In this document: in pieces, positions 28,216 through 37,082 of the stretch
How positions within the stretch are numbered: the first letter of the stretch is position 1
Layout: every line of letters starts with the position of its first letter
NCBI RefSeq assembly: GCF_008033235.1
Contig: NZ_CP042432.1
Span: 3,534,001-3,598,000, forward strand
DNA: 64,000 nt
Direction of reading: 5' to 3'
Source: Anseongella ginsenosidimutans
GTDB taxonomy: Bacteria > Bacteroidota > Bacteroidia > Sphingobacteriales > Sphingobacteriaceae
The notes under the pieces: model-generated
Seen by the model: only the letters and a program-made list of their open reading frames with translations
Database searches by the model: none
Told to the model about the DNA's origin: nothing
Program-made: the position numbers and the translations under genes

Positions 28216-28953
28216 TCAGGAGCCTTCCAGCACATAGCGAATGCCCCCGGAAAGGTGTTTCAACACCAGGGGATTGCTAAAAGATTCCGGCATATGTCCC
28301 ATTAGCGTATAAAAGGCCCTCCCGCCGTCAAATTCGTGGTACCACGATACGGGATGCGCTTTGTTTTCACCATGATCATAACTGGTCTCGTCAATGGTCA
28401 CCAGAACGGTCACTTCAGAAGAAGAGGGATTCTTCCTGAAGTCATACCATTCATCCTTATGCATAAATTCCCGGGGAAGCCCCTTTGTAGAGGGATGCGA
28501 ATGATCTACCACTTTCAGCTTGCCCTTTGCGGTCGGGGGATGGCTTTTAAAATAGGCCCCGACCAGTTTCCCGTACCAGGGCCATTCGTATTCCGTATCC
28601 GTTGCCGAGTGGATCCCGACAAATCCGTGTCCCGCTTGTATATACCGCTCAAAAGCGGCCTGTTGTTCCTCGTCAAGGATATCCCCGGTCGTATTAAGAA
28701 AGATGACGGCATGGTAGGCGGCCAGCTTTTCATCGGTGAAAAAAGCAGCATCTTCCGTGGCCGTAATGCTAAAGCCCTGCTCCCGCCCCATCTTTTTAAG
28801 CGCTTCAATTCCGGCGGGAATTGAATTATGCCGGAACCCTGCCGTCTTTGAAAAGACAAGCAGCTGTTTATCCTGCCCCGCCGCTGCCGGCGCAAAGGCC
28901 GCCGCCATCAGGAAGAACACGCAGAAGCAGCTAATGAATCGGTGGCATTTCAT
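28216..28953 (-). CDS. Secreted ThuA-domain protein
   Basis: Signal peptide (FISCFCVFFLMAAAFAPAAAG) then a ThuA domain of the class I glutamine-amidotransferase-like fold: LLVFSKTAGFRHNSIPAGIE, GHGFVGIHSATDTEYEWPWYGKL with the family HSATDT motif, HKDEWYDFRKNP and PVSWYHEFDGGRAFYTLMGH. ThuA proteins accompany sugar oxidoreductases and DUF1080 proteins in Bacteroidota, which is the case here. It is predicted periplasmic; the reaction is not established. Confidence 0.9.
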   Translation of the reverse strand: MKCHRFISCFCVFFLMAAAFAPAAAGQDKQLLVFSKTAGFRHNSIPAGIEALKKMGREQGFSITATEDAAFFTDEKLAAYHAVIFLNTTGDILDEEQQAAFERYIQAGHGFVGIHSATDTEYEWPWYGKLVGAYFKSHPPTAKGKLKVVDHSHPSTKGLPREFMHKDEWYDFRKNPSSSEVTVLVTIDETSYDHGENKAHPVSWYHEFDGGRAFYTLMGHMPESFSNPLVLKHLSGGIRYVLEGS

Positions 28954-28970
28954 ACGACCGGGATTTGAAA

Positions 28971-29741
28971 TTAAAGTTGTTTTAACTTGATGTTACGGTA
29001 CCACACTTTATTTCCATGGTCCTGCAGGGCAATATGCCCCTTTTGCGACTTTCCAAAATCAGGCATGGAACTGAACTTGCTCCCTGCAATCAATTCGGCC
29101 CATTGGGGCGTATTGGTATCCACTTCCACGATCTTTACCCCATTCAGCCAGTGTTCGATTTTTCCGTCTTTTTGTACCAGCCTTACCTGGTTCCATTCGC
29201 CGACAGGTTTTACCGGCTCTTCGCTGCTTTTAATAAGATCATACAGATCGCCGGCGCGATGCTTCTCGATCTTTCCGTCAGGGTGGCCGTCATTGTCCAG
29301 TACCTGCATTTCAGGACCGGTGTGGTAAGTAGCGGGATGCTCCCCTTCCACGACGTTATAAATAATACCGCTGTTCCCGTTCGGGGAGATCTTCCACTCC
29401 AGGCGAAGTTCGTAATCCTCGTAAGCCGCTGCAGTCATAATATCTCCGCCGCCGGATCCAAGCTTCGCGGTATCAAGCGTAAGCGTTCCTTCTTCCACCA
29501 CCCAGGCCACCGGTACATCATCCCTGTTGTATCCTTTCCAGCCCTCGGTAGTCTGCCCGTTAAACAAGAGTACCCATCCTTCGGCCTTTTCCTGTTCGCT
29601 CAGCTGGTTTTGCCCGTTATTTGCTCCTGTTTCCACTGCTGTACTGTCTTTTTGTTCTTCTTCGTTTTTTGTTGACTGGCCGGTACATCCCCAGGCCAGC
29701 GCCGCGAATGCGGTTGCGTACGTTATATATGTTTTCTTCAT
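28971..29741 (-). CDS. DUF1080 lipoprotein (3-keto-glycoside hydrolase/lyase family)
   Basis: Lipoprotein with a lipobox at LAWGC, a Thr/Glu/Lys-rich spacer, then a concanavalin-like DUF1080 domain: EGWVLLFNGQTTEGWKGYN, YEDYELRLEWKISPNGNSGI, EMQVLDNDGHPDGK, GEWNQVRLVQKDGKIEHWLNG and a final IALQDHGNKVWYRNIKLK. The family has been linked to cleavage of 3-keto-glycosides after sugar oxidation. Its place between a secreted ThuA gene and a Gfo/Idh/MocA dehydrogenase supports that role. It is probably displayed in the periplasm or outer membrane. Confidence 0.9.
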   Translation of the reverse strand: MKKTYITYATAFAALAWGCTGQSTKNEEEQKDSTAVETGANNGQNQLSEQEKAEGWVLLFNGQTTEGWKGYNRDDVPVAWVVEEGTLTLDTAKLGSGGGDIMTAAAYEDYELRLEWKISPNGNSGIIYNVVEGEHPATYHTGPEMQVLDNDGHPDGKIEKHRAGDLYDLIKSSEEPVKPVGEWNQVRLVQKDGKIEHWLNGVKIVEVDTNTPQWAELIAGSKFSSMPDFGKSQKGHIALQDHGNKVWYRNIKLKQL

Positions 29742-29747
29742 ATTATT

Positions 29748-30800
29748 TTATATTCCAAGTATACGTTTGTTAAAAGCCTCATCCGGGCCGGTTCCTGCAA
29801 AATCGTCAAAGGTTTTTTCCGTTACCTTGATAATATGGTCATTTACAAAACCAACACCCTCGGTAGCTCCCTGAACAGGATCCTTTATACAGCATTCCCA
29901 CTCAATTACCGCCCATCCGTCAAAATCGTACCGGGATAATTTGGAAAAAATGCCTCCAAAGTCCACCTGCCCGTCGCCCAGGGAGCGGAAGCGCCCCGGC
30001 CTGTCAATCCAGTCCTGGTAGCCCCCGTAAACCCCCGATTTACCGGTAGGATTAAATTCCGCGTCCTTTACGTGGAACATTTTGATCCTTTCATGGTAAA
30101 AATCAATGAACTGGAGATAATCCAGCTGCTGCAGCACAAAATGACTGGGATCGTAGAGAATGTTCGCGCGTTTGTGATTGCCGGCGGCAGCCAGAAAGCG
30201 TTCAAAGGTAACGCCGTCATGAAGGTCTTCTCCGGGATGCAATTCAAAGCAGACATCTACCCCATGCTCCTCAAATACATCGAAAATAGGAACCCAGCGT
30301 TTGGCAAGTTCATCGAAACCGGCTTTCACCAGTCCCCCGGGACGCTGCGGCCAGGGATATACCGTATGCCACATTAAGGCGCCGGAAAAACTCGCGCAGG
30401 CTTTCAGCCCCAGGTTGGCGCTCGCCTTTGCCGCAAGCTTGAGCTGGTTGACAGCCCATTCTGTGCGGGCTTTAGGATTTTTATGGTATTCGGCAGGTGC
30501 AAATCCGTCAAAAAGTTCATCATAAACCGGCTGTACGGCCACCAGCTGGCCCTGCAGGTGGGTGGAAAGTTCCGTGATCTCCAGCCCGGCTTCTGCCACG
30601 GTGCCTTTAAGCTCATCGGCATAGTCGCGGCTTTCGGCAGCTTTGGCCAGGTCCATACAGCGCCCGTCCCAGGAAGGGATTTGTATCCCCTTGTATCCCA
30701 GATCGCCTAACCAGTTGCAAATATTCTTTAAATTATTAAATGGCTCCTTGTCATCCATGAACTGCGCAAGGAAAATAGCGGGTCCTTTGATCGTCTTCAT
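29748..30800 (-). CDS. Xylose-isomerase-like TIM-barrel sugar phosphate isomerase/epimerase
   Basis: A 350-residue AP-endonuclease-2/xylose-isomerase-like TIM barrel. Putative metal and base residues lie in CFELHPGEDLHDG, ANILYDPSHFVLQ, KMFHVKDAEFNPTG and GWAVIEWECCIKD. No signal peptide is seen. It starts 1 bp after the Gfo/Idh/MocA gene stops and ends 6 bp before DUF1080, so it is co-transcribed with them. It probably isomerises or epimerises the sugar released or oxidised by the neighbouring enzymes; the actual substrate is unknown. Confidence 0.9.
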   Translation of the reverse strand: MKTIKGPAIFLAQFMDDKEPFNNLKNICNWLGDLGYKGIQIPSWDGRCMDLAKAAESRDYADELKGTVAEAGLEITELSTHLQGQLVAVQPVYDELFDGFAPAEYHKNPKARTEWAVNQLKLAAKASANLGLKACASFSGALMWHTVYPWPQRPGGLVKAGFDELAKRWVPIFDVFEEHGVDVCFELHPGEDLHDGVTFERFLAAAGNHKRANILYDPSHFVLQQLDYLQFIDFYHERIKMFHVKDAEFNPTGKSGVYGGYQDWIDRPGRFRSLGDGQVDFGGIFSKLSRYDFDGWAVIEWECCIKDPVQGATEGVGFVNDHIIKVTEKTFDDFAGTGPDEAFNKRILGI

Positions 30801-30801
30801 A

Positions 30802-31956
30802 CTATTCGAATTTTGTCCACTTCTGATCGCTGGCAGATGATTCCACTACTTTATCTATAAACAGCATACCGCGCACGCCATCAGCCGCACCCGGGAAATC
30901 CAGCGCGGCAGCAGGCGGCTCCACACCGTCTATCCTGGCGGCAAGTGTTTGGGCAAAATTGCGGTAAAGGTTGGCAAATGCTTCCAGGTAACCCTCGGGG
31001 TGCCCGGCCGGCGTGCGGCAATTCGCTGCGGCGGCTTCCGACAGGTAACCGGTTCCCGCCCGCCAGATTTCAGCCGGTTTATCCAGCCACCGTACAATAA
31101 GAGTATTAGGCTCATGCTGCGCCCATTCAAGGCCGCCATTCTCACCGTAAATGCGAATTTTTAACGCGTTTTCTTCTCCGGCGGCCACCTGGGATGCCAT
31201 TAATACGCCCGCCGCGCCGTTATCAAAGCGAAGCAGTACGGCTCCGTCGTCGTCCAGTACCCGGCCTTCCACCAGGGTGTGCAGGTCCGCGCAGATCTGG
31301 CTGATCTTCAGGCCGGAAATATACTCCGCTAAATTCGCGGCGTGAGTCCCTATATCGCCCATGCAGCCGCTCTTCCCGGATTTTTTGGGATCGGTCCGCC
31401 AGGCTGCCTGCGCATTTCCTTCCCGTTCGGTAAGTTTGCTCAGCCAGCCCTGGGGATATTCTACCCATATTTTCCTTACTTTACCAAGTGCGCCGTCCTT
31501 AATAAGCTGCCGGGCTTGTTTTACCATTGGATAACCGGTATAAGTATGGGTCAGCAGCAGCGTCAGGCCTGTTTCTTCGACCTTGGCCTGCAGTTGCCGG
31601 GCTTCTTCAAGGGTAAAGGTCATGGGTTTTTCCACTACGACATGGAACCCTTTCTCCAATGCCAGCATGGCCGGCGCAAAGTGTACAAAATTCGGAGTCA
31701 CGATCGTAATGAAGTCAAGACGCTCCTCGGCAGGCTTGGCAGCTTCTTCTTCTAACATCGTTTTATAATCGGTATAGATCCGCGAGGGGTCAAGGAAAAG
31801 CATTTCACCAGATTCCTTAGCTATCTGAGGGTCAATACTCAGGGCGCCGGCCTTCAGTTCAATCTGGCCATCCATATTCAAAGCCAGGCGGTGGACAGCG
31901 CCGATAAAGGCGTCCTTGCCACCACCGATCATTCCCATTCGAAGTTTTCTTTCCAT
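30802..31956 (-). CDS. Gfo/Idh/MocA-family NAD(P)-dependent oxidoreductase
   Basis: A 384-residue cytoplasmic oxidoreductase with N-terminal Rossmann motif GMIGGGKDAFIGAVHRLAL, the family EKPMTF signature (VVVEKPMTFTLEEA) and an expected catalytic region GCMGDIGTHAANLAEYISG. It is the first gene of a tight minus-strand block (TIM barrel, DUF1080, ThuA). By analogy with such clusters it may oxidise a sugar at C3 or reduce a keto-sugar. A promoter-like element lies about 60 bp upstream. Confidence 0.92.
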   Translation of the reverse strand: MERKLRMGMIGGGKDAFIGAVHRLALNMDGQIELKAGALSIDPQIAKESGEMLFLDPSRIYTDYKTMLEEEAAKPAEERLDFITIVTPNFVHFAPAMLALEKGFHVVVEKPMTFTLEEARQLQAKVEETGLTLLLTHTYTGYPMVKQARQLIKDGALGKVRKIWVEYPQGWLSKLTEREGNAQAAWRTDPKKSGKSGCMGDIGTHAANLAEYISGLKISQICADLHTLVEGRVLDDDGAVLLRFDNGAAGVLMASQVAAGEENALKIRIYGENGGLEWAQHEPNTLIVRWLDKPAEIWRAGTGYLSEAAAANCRTPAGHPEGYLEAFANLYRNFAQTLAARIDGVEPPAAALDFPGAADGVRGMLFIDKVVESSASDQKWTKFE

Positions 31957-32018
31957 GCGTTTCTTAAAATTTTCAGTGATCCTATTTAATAATATTCTGA
32001 TTATGGCTTAAAGACGGA

Positions 32019-32048
32019 TAAATATACTGTATTTTTTACACGAAGCAA
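32019..32048 (-). promoter_or_regulatory. Candidate promoter for the sugar/ebo array
   Basis: On the minus strand TTG (plus 32046-32048), 19 bp, then TATATTTA (plus 32019-32026), close to the Bacteroidota TAnnTTTG consensus. Transcription would begin about 55 nt before the Gfo/Idh/MocA start. Confidence 0.45.
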
Positions 32049-32059
32049 TACCACCGCGT

Positions 32060-32779
32060 TCAGGCTTTTCCTACCAGGACATCGGCAATATGCAGCGTTT
32101 TCAGCGGCAGGTGATGCTTGTCAATATAGCCCTGAAGATGTAACAGGCAGGAAACATCCGTGGAAATGATATACTCTACTTCACGGCTCATGACATTATC
32201 TATTTTCTGCTGCGCCATCGCCGTGGAAATAGACTCGAACTTAACCGCGAAGGTTCCCCCGAAGCCGCAGCAGGTATCGGCATGAGGCAGGTCAACGAGT
32301 TCCAGGCCTTCCACGTTTTTTAGAAGCCGGAGCGGCTCGTCTTTAAGATGACATTCCCTTAAAGAAGCGCAGGAAGAATGATAAACCGCCCTTCCTTTAA
32401 GAGAAGCGCCCACTGCGTCCTTTTTCAACACGTTCACGATAAAGTCTGACAACTCGTACATGTTTTGCTGTACGGTACGGCACTTATTATGGGCGGCAGA
32501 ATTCAGGAACAGATCGGTGTAGTAATTTTTGATCATTCCCGCGCAGGATGCCGAAGGGCAAACTATATAATGTTCTTCGGAAAAGTCGTTCAGGAATTTT
32601 TGTCCGACTTCCTTGGCTTCGTCCCAGAATCCGGAGTTAAACGCCGGTTGCCCGCAGCAGGTTTGCTGGGGGTTATAAATGACTTCGCATCCCAGGTTTT
32701 CCAGTACTTTCACTGTATTCAATGCCGTTTGAGGAAAACATTGGTCAATAAAACAAGGGATGAATAATTCGACTTTCAT
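32060..32779 (-). CDS. LutA/YkgE-like CCG-domain (Fe-S)-associated protein
   Basis: A 239-residue protein with two Cys-rich CCG modules, NPQQTCCGQPAFNSG and HADTCCGFGGTF, plus upstream Cys residues in IPCFIDQCFP and HSSCASLREC. This is the layout of LutA, a subunit of the lactate utilisation LutABC system. The start is the ATG at 32779 (MKVELFIPCF), 28 bp after the transporter. LutB and LutC are not beside it, so the partner proteins must be elsewhere or absent. Confidence 0.9.
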   Translation of the reverse strand: MKVELFIPCFIDQCFPQTALNTVKVLENLGCEVIYNPQQTCCGQPAFNSGFWDEAKEVGQKFLNDFSEEHYIVCPSASCAGMIKNYYTDLFLNSAAHNKCRTVQQNMYELSDFIVNVLKKDAVGASLKGRAVYHSSCASLRECHLKDEPLRLLKNVEGLELVDLPHADTCCGFGGTFAVKFESISTAMAQQKIDNVMSREVEYIISTDVSCLLHLQGYIDKHHLPLKTLHIADVLVGKA

Positions 32780-32807
32780 ATTATTTTCTGTAAGGACAAT
32801 CCTCTTT

Positions 32808-34118
32808 TTAACCCGCTGCAAGCCGGCTGGCTTTTCCCGAAACATTTGCAAGAACGACCAGTAAAACCAAGCCAAATATAAAATAAGAACCCAGTATAAG
32901 TGTCGAAATACGCATATTTCCTGTAAGTTCTTCTACATAGCCGAAACTGAAAAGGCCGGCTACGATGGCAAGTTTTTCAGTCACATCATAAAAACTAAAA
33001 TAAGACGCGCTGTCCGGGGTGTTCTCCGGCAGGAACTTGGAAAAGGTAGACCGGGAAAGGGATTGTATTCCGCCCATTATCAGGCCCACCACCGCCGCAA
33101 GGGCGTAAAATTGATATTCGTTCGAAATAAAATAGGCAGAAATGCAAACGCCAATCCAGATCAGCACCACCCCGGCAAGCACCGGAACATTTCCATAGCG
33201 CCTCCCGGCCCCCGAGATAAGATAGGCGCCCGGGATGGCCACTAACTGGATCACCAGGATCGTTCCGATCAGCTTTTCCATACCCAGGTTCAGCTCTTTT
33301 TCACCAAAAGCAGCGGCCACCAGCATAACGGTTTGCACGCCCATGGAATAAAAGAAAAATGCAGGAAGGTAGTAAAGGAGTGACGGATGCTTCCGGACCT
33401 GCTTCCAGACCTTTAGCAGCTCCTGAAACCCGCTGTGTATTTTTCTCCTGTCAAGACGCTGGTAATTGGGACTCCCCTTGGGCAGTATAATAAAAGGGAT
33501 CAGGGCGAAACCGATCCACCATACGCCCACCAGGAGGAATGAAAGCCTGGCGGGAAGTCCGGGATCGCTGATTCCAAACCAGTCAGGCTTAAGTACGAAA
33601 ACAAAGCAAAGGATCTGCAGCAGTACGCTGCCGATATACCCATAGGCATATCCTTTTGCACTAATCCTGTCCTGCTGATCTTTGGTTGCGATTTCCGGAA
33701 GATAGGAATTGCTGAACACTACTCCTCCGCAATAGCCGATGGCGGCCACCGCAAAGCAGATAATGCCCAGTTCCAGGGTATCGGCGGTAAAATAAAACAG
33801 TCCTGCGCAGGCCAGCGAGCCCAGACAGGTGAAGAACATCAGAAAATTCCTTTTATTCCCCCTGAAATCTGCCGTTGCTGTAAGAATGGGCGTGATTAGG
33901 GCTACAATCAGGTAGGCGGCCGCGAGCGCGTAGTTCGACAACGCAGTGTTTACAAACTCCTTCCCGAAGAAGCGTACCTTGTCGGTATCCTGTGCGGAAG
34001 TAACCGCCACGTAATAAGCCGGGAAAATGGTGGAAGTGATCACCAGGTTATAGGCTGAATTAGCCCAGTCATACATGGCCCACGCGCGGATGGTTCGTTT
34101 GTTGTTCAGGATCGGCAT
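32808..34118 (-). CDS. UMF1/Atg22-type major facilitator transporter
   Basis: A 436-residue polytopic protein with about 12 hydrophobic helices. The N-terminal RAWAMYDWANSAYNLVITS motif is typical of the UMF1 (vacuole effluxer Atg22-like) branch of the major facilitator superfamily, as is SRSTFSKFLPENTPDSASYF. Substrates of bacterial members are unknown. It is co-directional with the LutA-like gene and divergent from the PLP decarboxylase. Confidence 0.9.
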   Translation of the reverse strand: MPILNNKRTIRAWAMYDWANSAYNLVITSTIFPAYYVAVTSAQDTDKVRFFGKEFVNTALSNYALAAAYLIVALITPILTATADFRGNKRNFLMFFTCLGSLACAGLFYFTADTLELGIICFAVAAIGYCGGVVFSNSYLPEIATKDQQDRISAKGYAYGYIGSVLLQILCFVFVLKPDWFGISDPGLPARLSFLLVGVWWIGFALIPFIILPKGSPNYQRLDRRKIHSGFQELLKVWKQVRKHPSLLYYLPAFFFYSMGVQTVMLVAAAFGEKELNLGMEKLIGTILVIQLVAIPGAYLISGAGRRYGNVPVLAGVVLIWIGVCISAYFISNEYQFYALAAVVGLIMGGIQSLSRSTFSKFLPENTPDSASYFSFYDVTEKLAIVAGLFSFGYVEELTGNMRISTLILGSYFIFGLVLLVVLANVSGKASRLAAG

Positions 34119-34292
34119 GCAATGCAGGAGCTACTTCCGGTGCGGGCAGCTTTTATTTTTGACCGCAATTATATCCACACCGGCGCTAAAAGTAGAAAAA
34201 TATTAGTGTCCTGTCAAGAATCCTGCAAAATGTCGTTTTTTTTCAATTCGGGCGCTGGCAAAGCGTTTACTTTTGTCAGAAATAATAAACGT

Positions 34293-35732
34293 ATGGACAA
34301 GGTGCTTAAAAACGATCTGGAAATATTGGAACAATTACTGGAAACAGCCGCCTCCCGCGGGGTTTCCTGGTTAAATAAAATTGACCGGACGCCTACCTCC
34401 GTTGCCCCCGGGCAATACGGCGGAACCGGGTCGGGCGGACAGAGAAGCAGCACGAAGGAAGGCAACGGACGCGTATTGGATCCGGAAGGAGCCGGAGGGC
34501 TGGAGGCTCTCAACGAATTTAACCGGCGATTCGAACCGATCATGGTGGCTTCAACCGGCCCCAGGTACTGGGGATTTGTAACCGGAGGGGCCACGCCTGC
34601 GGCCATTGTCGGAGACTGGCTGGCCGCCGTGTATGACCAAAACACCCAAACACCTAAAGGGCCAGGTGACGTATCGGCAGTTATTGAGCTGGAAACCATT
34701 AATTTATTACTTCAGTTATTTGACCTTCCCGGAGATTTTAAGGGCGGGTTTGTATCCGGGGCAATGATGTCGAATTTTACCTGTCTGGCCGTGGCCAGGC
34801 AATGGGCCGGAAGGCAGCTTGGCCGTGACGTCGCCCGGGAAGGGGTGCAACAATCGCTGAAGGTGTTGTCCGCGACGCCCCATTCTTCGGCGATTAAATC
34901 ACTTTCGCTGCTTGGGTTGGGAAGCGCCAATATCGTAACAGTAGATACGCTTTCCGGAAACCGGGAGGCCATAGATCCGGCCGCGCTCGAAAAAGCCATT
35001 CAGGGCCTGCAGGGGGAGCCCTTTATCCTCATCAGCAGTGGCGGAACCGTAAACACCGTTGATTATGATGACCTGCACGCGATTTCCCTTCTGAAAGAAA
35101 AATACCGGTTCTGGTGGCATATCGATGCAGCCTTCGGAGCTTTCGCGGCATTATCTCCGGAACACAAACACTTGCTGCGTGGTTGGGAAAACGCCGACAG
35201 CATTACCATTGATGCGCATAAATGGCTGAATGTGCCTTATGAAAACGCCTTTTTCCTGGTAAAGGAGAAACACAAAACGCTTCAGCTGGAAACCTTCCGG
35301 AATTCCAACGCCCCGTACCTGGGAGAACAGGCCGAAAATTTCAACTACCTAAATTACCTCCCGGAAAATTCCCGGCGGCTGAAAGCGCTGCCGGTTTGGT
35401 TCACCCTGCTGGCGTACGGCAGGGACGGTTACCGCTCCATTATAGAAAATAATATTTTGCTGGCGCGGGAGCTGGGCGCATACATCGAAAAAAGTGATGA
35501 TTTCCAGCTCCTTGCTCCCGTCCGGCTCAATACAGTATGTTTCACCCTGAAAGCAGAGCCTGACCGGGTACCCGTCTTTCTGGAAAGACTCAATGGTTCA
35601 GGGAAAGTATTCATGACACCAACGGTTTACGCCGGAAAAGCCGGTATCAGAGCCGCGCTTGTCAACTGGCGGACTACTGCGGATGATGTGCAGGTAGCTA
35701 TCCGCGAAATGGAGCGCGCGATTTCCGTATAA
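34293..35732 (+). CDS. Group II PLP-dependent amino acid decarboxylase
   Basis: About 479 residues. The PLP lysine is in ITIDAHKWLNVPYENAFFLV, preceded by WHIDAAFGAFAALSPE, which supplies the Asp that contacts the pyridine nitrogen; FVSGAMMSNFTCLAVARQW is the cofactor phosphate region. This is the group II decarboxylase family (glutamate, aromatic amino acid or diaminobutyrate). The ATG at 34293 fits the family N-terminus; the open frame extends upstream, but TACTTTTG at 34268-34275 looks like a -7 element just before it. Substrate is not assigned. A cupin and an AraC gene follow on the same strand. Confidence 0.88.
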   Translation: MDKVLKNDLEILEQLLETAASRGVSWLNKIDRTPTSVAPGQYGGTGSGGQRSSTKEGNGRVLDPEGAGGLEALNEFNRRFEPIMVASTGPRYWGFVTGGATPAAIVGDWLAAVYDQNTQTPKGPGDVSAVIELETINLLLQLFDLPGDFKGGFVSGAMMSNFTCLAVARQWAGRQLGRDVAREGVQQSLKVLSATPHSSAIKSLSLLGLGSANIVTVDTLSGNREAIDPAALEKAIQGLQGEPFILISSGGTVNTVDYDDLHAISLLKEKYRFWWHIDAAFGAFAALSPEHKHLLRGWENADSITIDAHKWLNVPYENAFFLVKEKHKTLQLETFRNSNAPYLGEQAENFNYLNYLPENSRRLKALPVWFTLLAYGRDGYRSIIENNILLARELGAYIEKSDDFQLLAPVRLNTVCFTLKAEPDRVPVFLERLNGSGKVFMTPTVYAGKAGIRAALVNWRTTADDVQVAIREMERAISV

Positions 35733-35763
35733 ATAATCACATACATAATATAATCACACACAC

Positions 35764-36197
35764 ATGACAACTGTTAACTTAAACGCGATCGAACTAAACG
35801 AGTTCACCGCGAAAGAAGATCCGAAACAACACTGCAAAGCGACCTTCCCCTTGTGGGCGCACATGGCTCCAGGCAGCTGGCCACTGTTTACGTTGAAATC
35901 GAGCCGGGCGATTCGCTCGGAGCGCACACCGACAGCGCCGAAGAACTCCTGGTTATCCTGCAGGGACAACTGAACGTCAGTATCGGCGGCGAAGAGACAA
36001 TCGTATCCGCGGGCGATATAACACTTGTGCCAAAAATGGTTACCCATAACCTTTGCAACGTCGGGCCAGGAAAGGCAAAAGTGCTTGGAGTATTCGGAGG
36101 AAGCAACCACATTGTGGCCACTTTTGAAAAAGAATGGCTGCCTGCGAACTCCAATGTGGTAGACACGGCGCTGCTATTTAAAGAATATTCTTCGTAA
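35764..36197 (+). CDS. Small cupin-domain protein (single-base frameshift at 35855-35857)
   Basis: The N-terminal frame reads KATFPLW and then diverges. The second frame starts GAHGSRQLATVYVEIEPGDS and holds the cupin barrel (GAHTDSAEELLVILQGQLNV, ITLVPKMVTHNLCNVGPG). Adding one G in the GGG at 35855-35857 joins them as PLWGAHGSRQLA, giving 144 residues. Metal-ligand His/Glu residues of the cupin motif are visible. The role is unknown; it sits between a decarboxylase and an AraC regulator and may sense or process a small molecule. Confidence 0.82.
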
Positions 36198-36214
36198 ATT
36201 GCACACCTCTGAGC

Positions 36215-37045
36215 ATGAGCAACTTACTCCGGCAATATCACCCTTGTCTTCCGCTGGCTGGTTTTGTACAAGCCTATTGGACCGGTGATTTCAACCGGAA
36301 CGGAACATCCGGTATTTCCCAACGGGTTGTCCCGAATGGTTGCCTTGAACTCATTATCCACCTTACCGGCGATCACTGCGCCCTGTCAAAGTATGAACAT
36401 TGGGATCGTTCACCCGATTTCACTTTGATAGGGCTTTTTACCCATGCTTATGAAGTCCGTTTCCCTACAAGAGTTCAGGTATTCGGTATCCGGTTTCATC
36501 CCGAAGGGATCCATACTGTTTTTGGTATTCCTCCGGCTGTTTTGCAGGGAAGCTATGAAGACAGTACGAAGGTACTTGGCCGCCGCTTCGGCGACTATTG
36601 TTCCCGTTTGAGAGATTGCCGCGACATCGGGGAAAAAATAGCGCTGACCGACAATTTCCTTATGAAGCAACTCGAAATGAACAGGTCCGGGTACGACTAC
36701 ACGGGCCAGGCAGCCGGTCTTATCCGTAAATGCCAGGGATTGTTACCCCTGGAAGCGTTAACCGGCCAGGTTGCTATCAGCCCCCGTCAGTTGCAGCGCG
36801 AATTTAAGAAGCGATACGGTATTACCGCCAAAGCATACATGCGACTTGCCCGCCTGAACGCTGTACAGGATTACCTGCAGCAGACAAACGTTCCCGATTT
36901 TTCATATATCGCCCACTTACACGGTTTTTCCGATCAGTCGCATTTTATCAGGGAATTCAAATCTTATACCGGGAACAACCCGGGGTCTTTTGCCAGAAAA
37001 CGCCAGGAATTCATTGTCAATGCGGCAAAAATGACATTCCAATGA
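36215..37045 (+). CDS. AraC-family transcriptional regulator with DUF6597-like N-terminus
   Basis: A 276-residue regulator. Residues 1-150 form a sensor domain beginning YHPCLPLAGFVQAYWTG and containing VVPNGCLELIIHL. The C-terminal AraC domain has two helix-turn-helix units (LEALTGQVAISPRQLQREFK and DFSYIAHLHGFSDQSHFIRE). The gene begins 17 bp after the cupin, so it is likely in the same operon and may regulate it; the effector is unknown. Confidence 0.92.
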   Translation: MSNLLRQYHPCLPLAGFVQAYWTGDFNRNGTSGISQRVVPNGCLELIIHLTGDHCALSKYEHWDRSPDFTLIGLFTHAYEVRFPTRVQVFGIRFHPEGIHTVFGIPPAVLQGSYEDSTKVLGRRFGDYCSRLRDCRDIGEKIALTDNFLMKQLEMNRSGYDYTGQAAGLIRKCQGLLPLEALTGQVAISPRQLQREFKKRYGITAKAYMRLARLNAVQDYLQQTNVPDFSYIAHLHGFSDQSHFIREFKSYTGNNPGSFARKRQEFIVNAAKMTFQ

Positions 37046-37082
37046 CATGATAAATGGTTAATTTTGGCGTCAAAACAGATAC

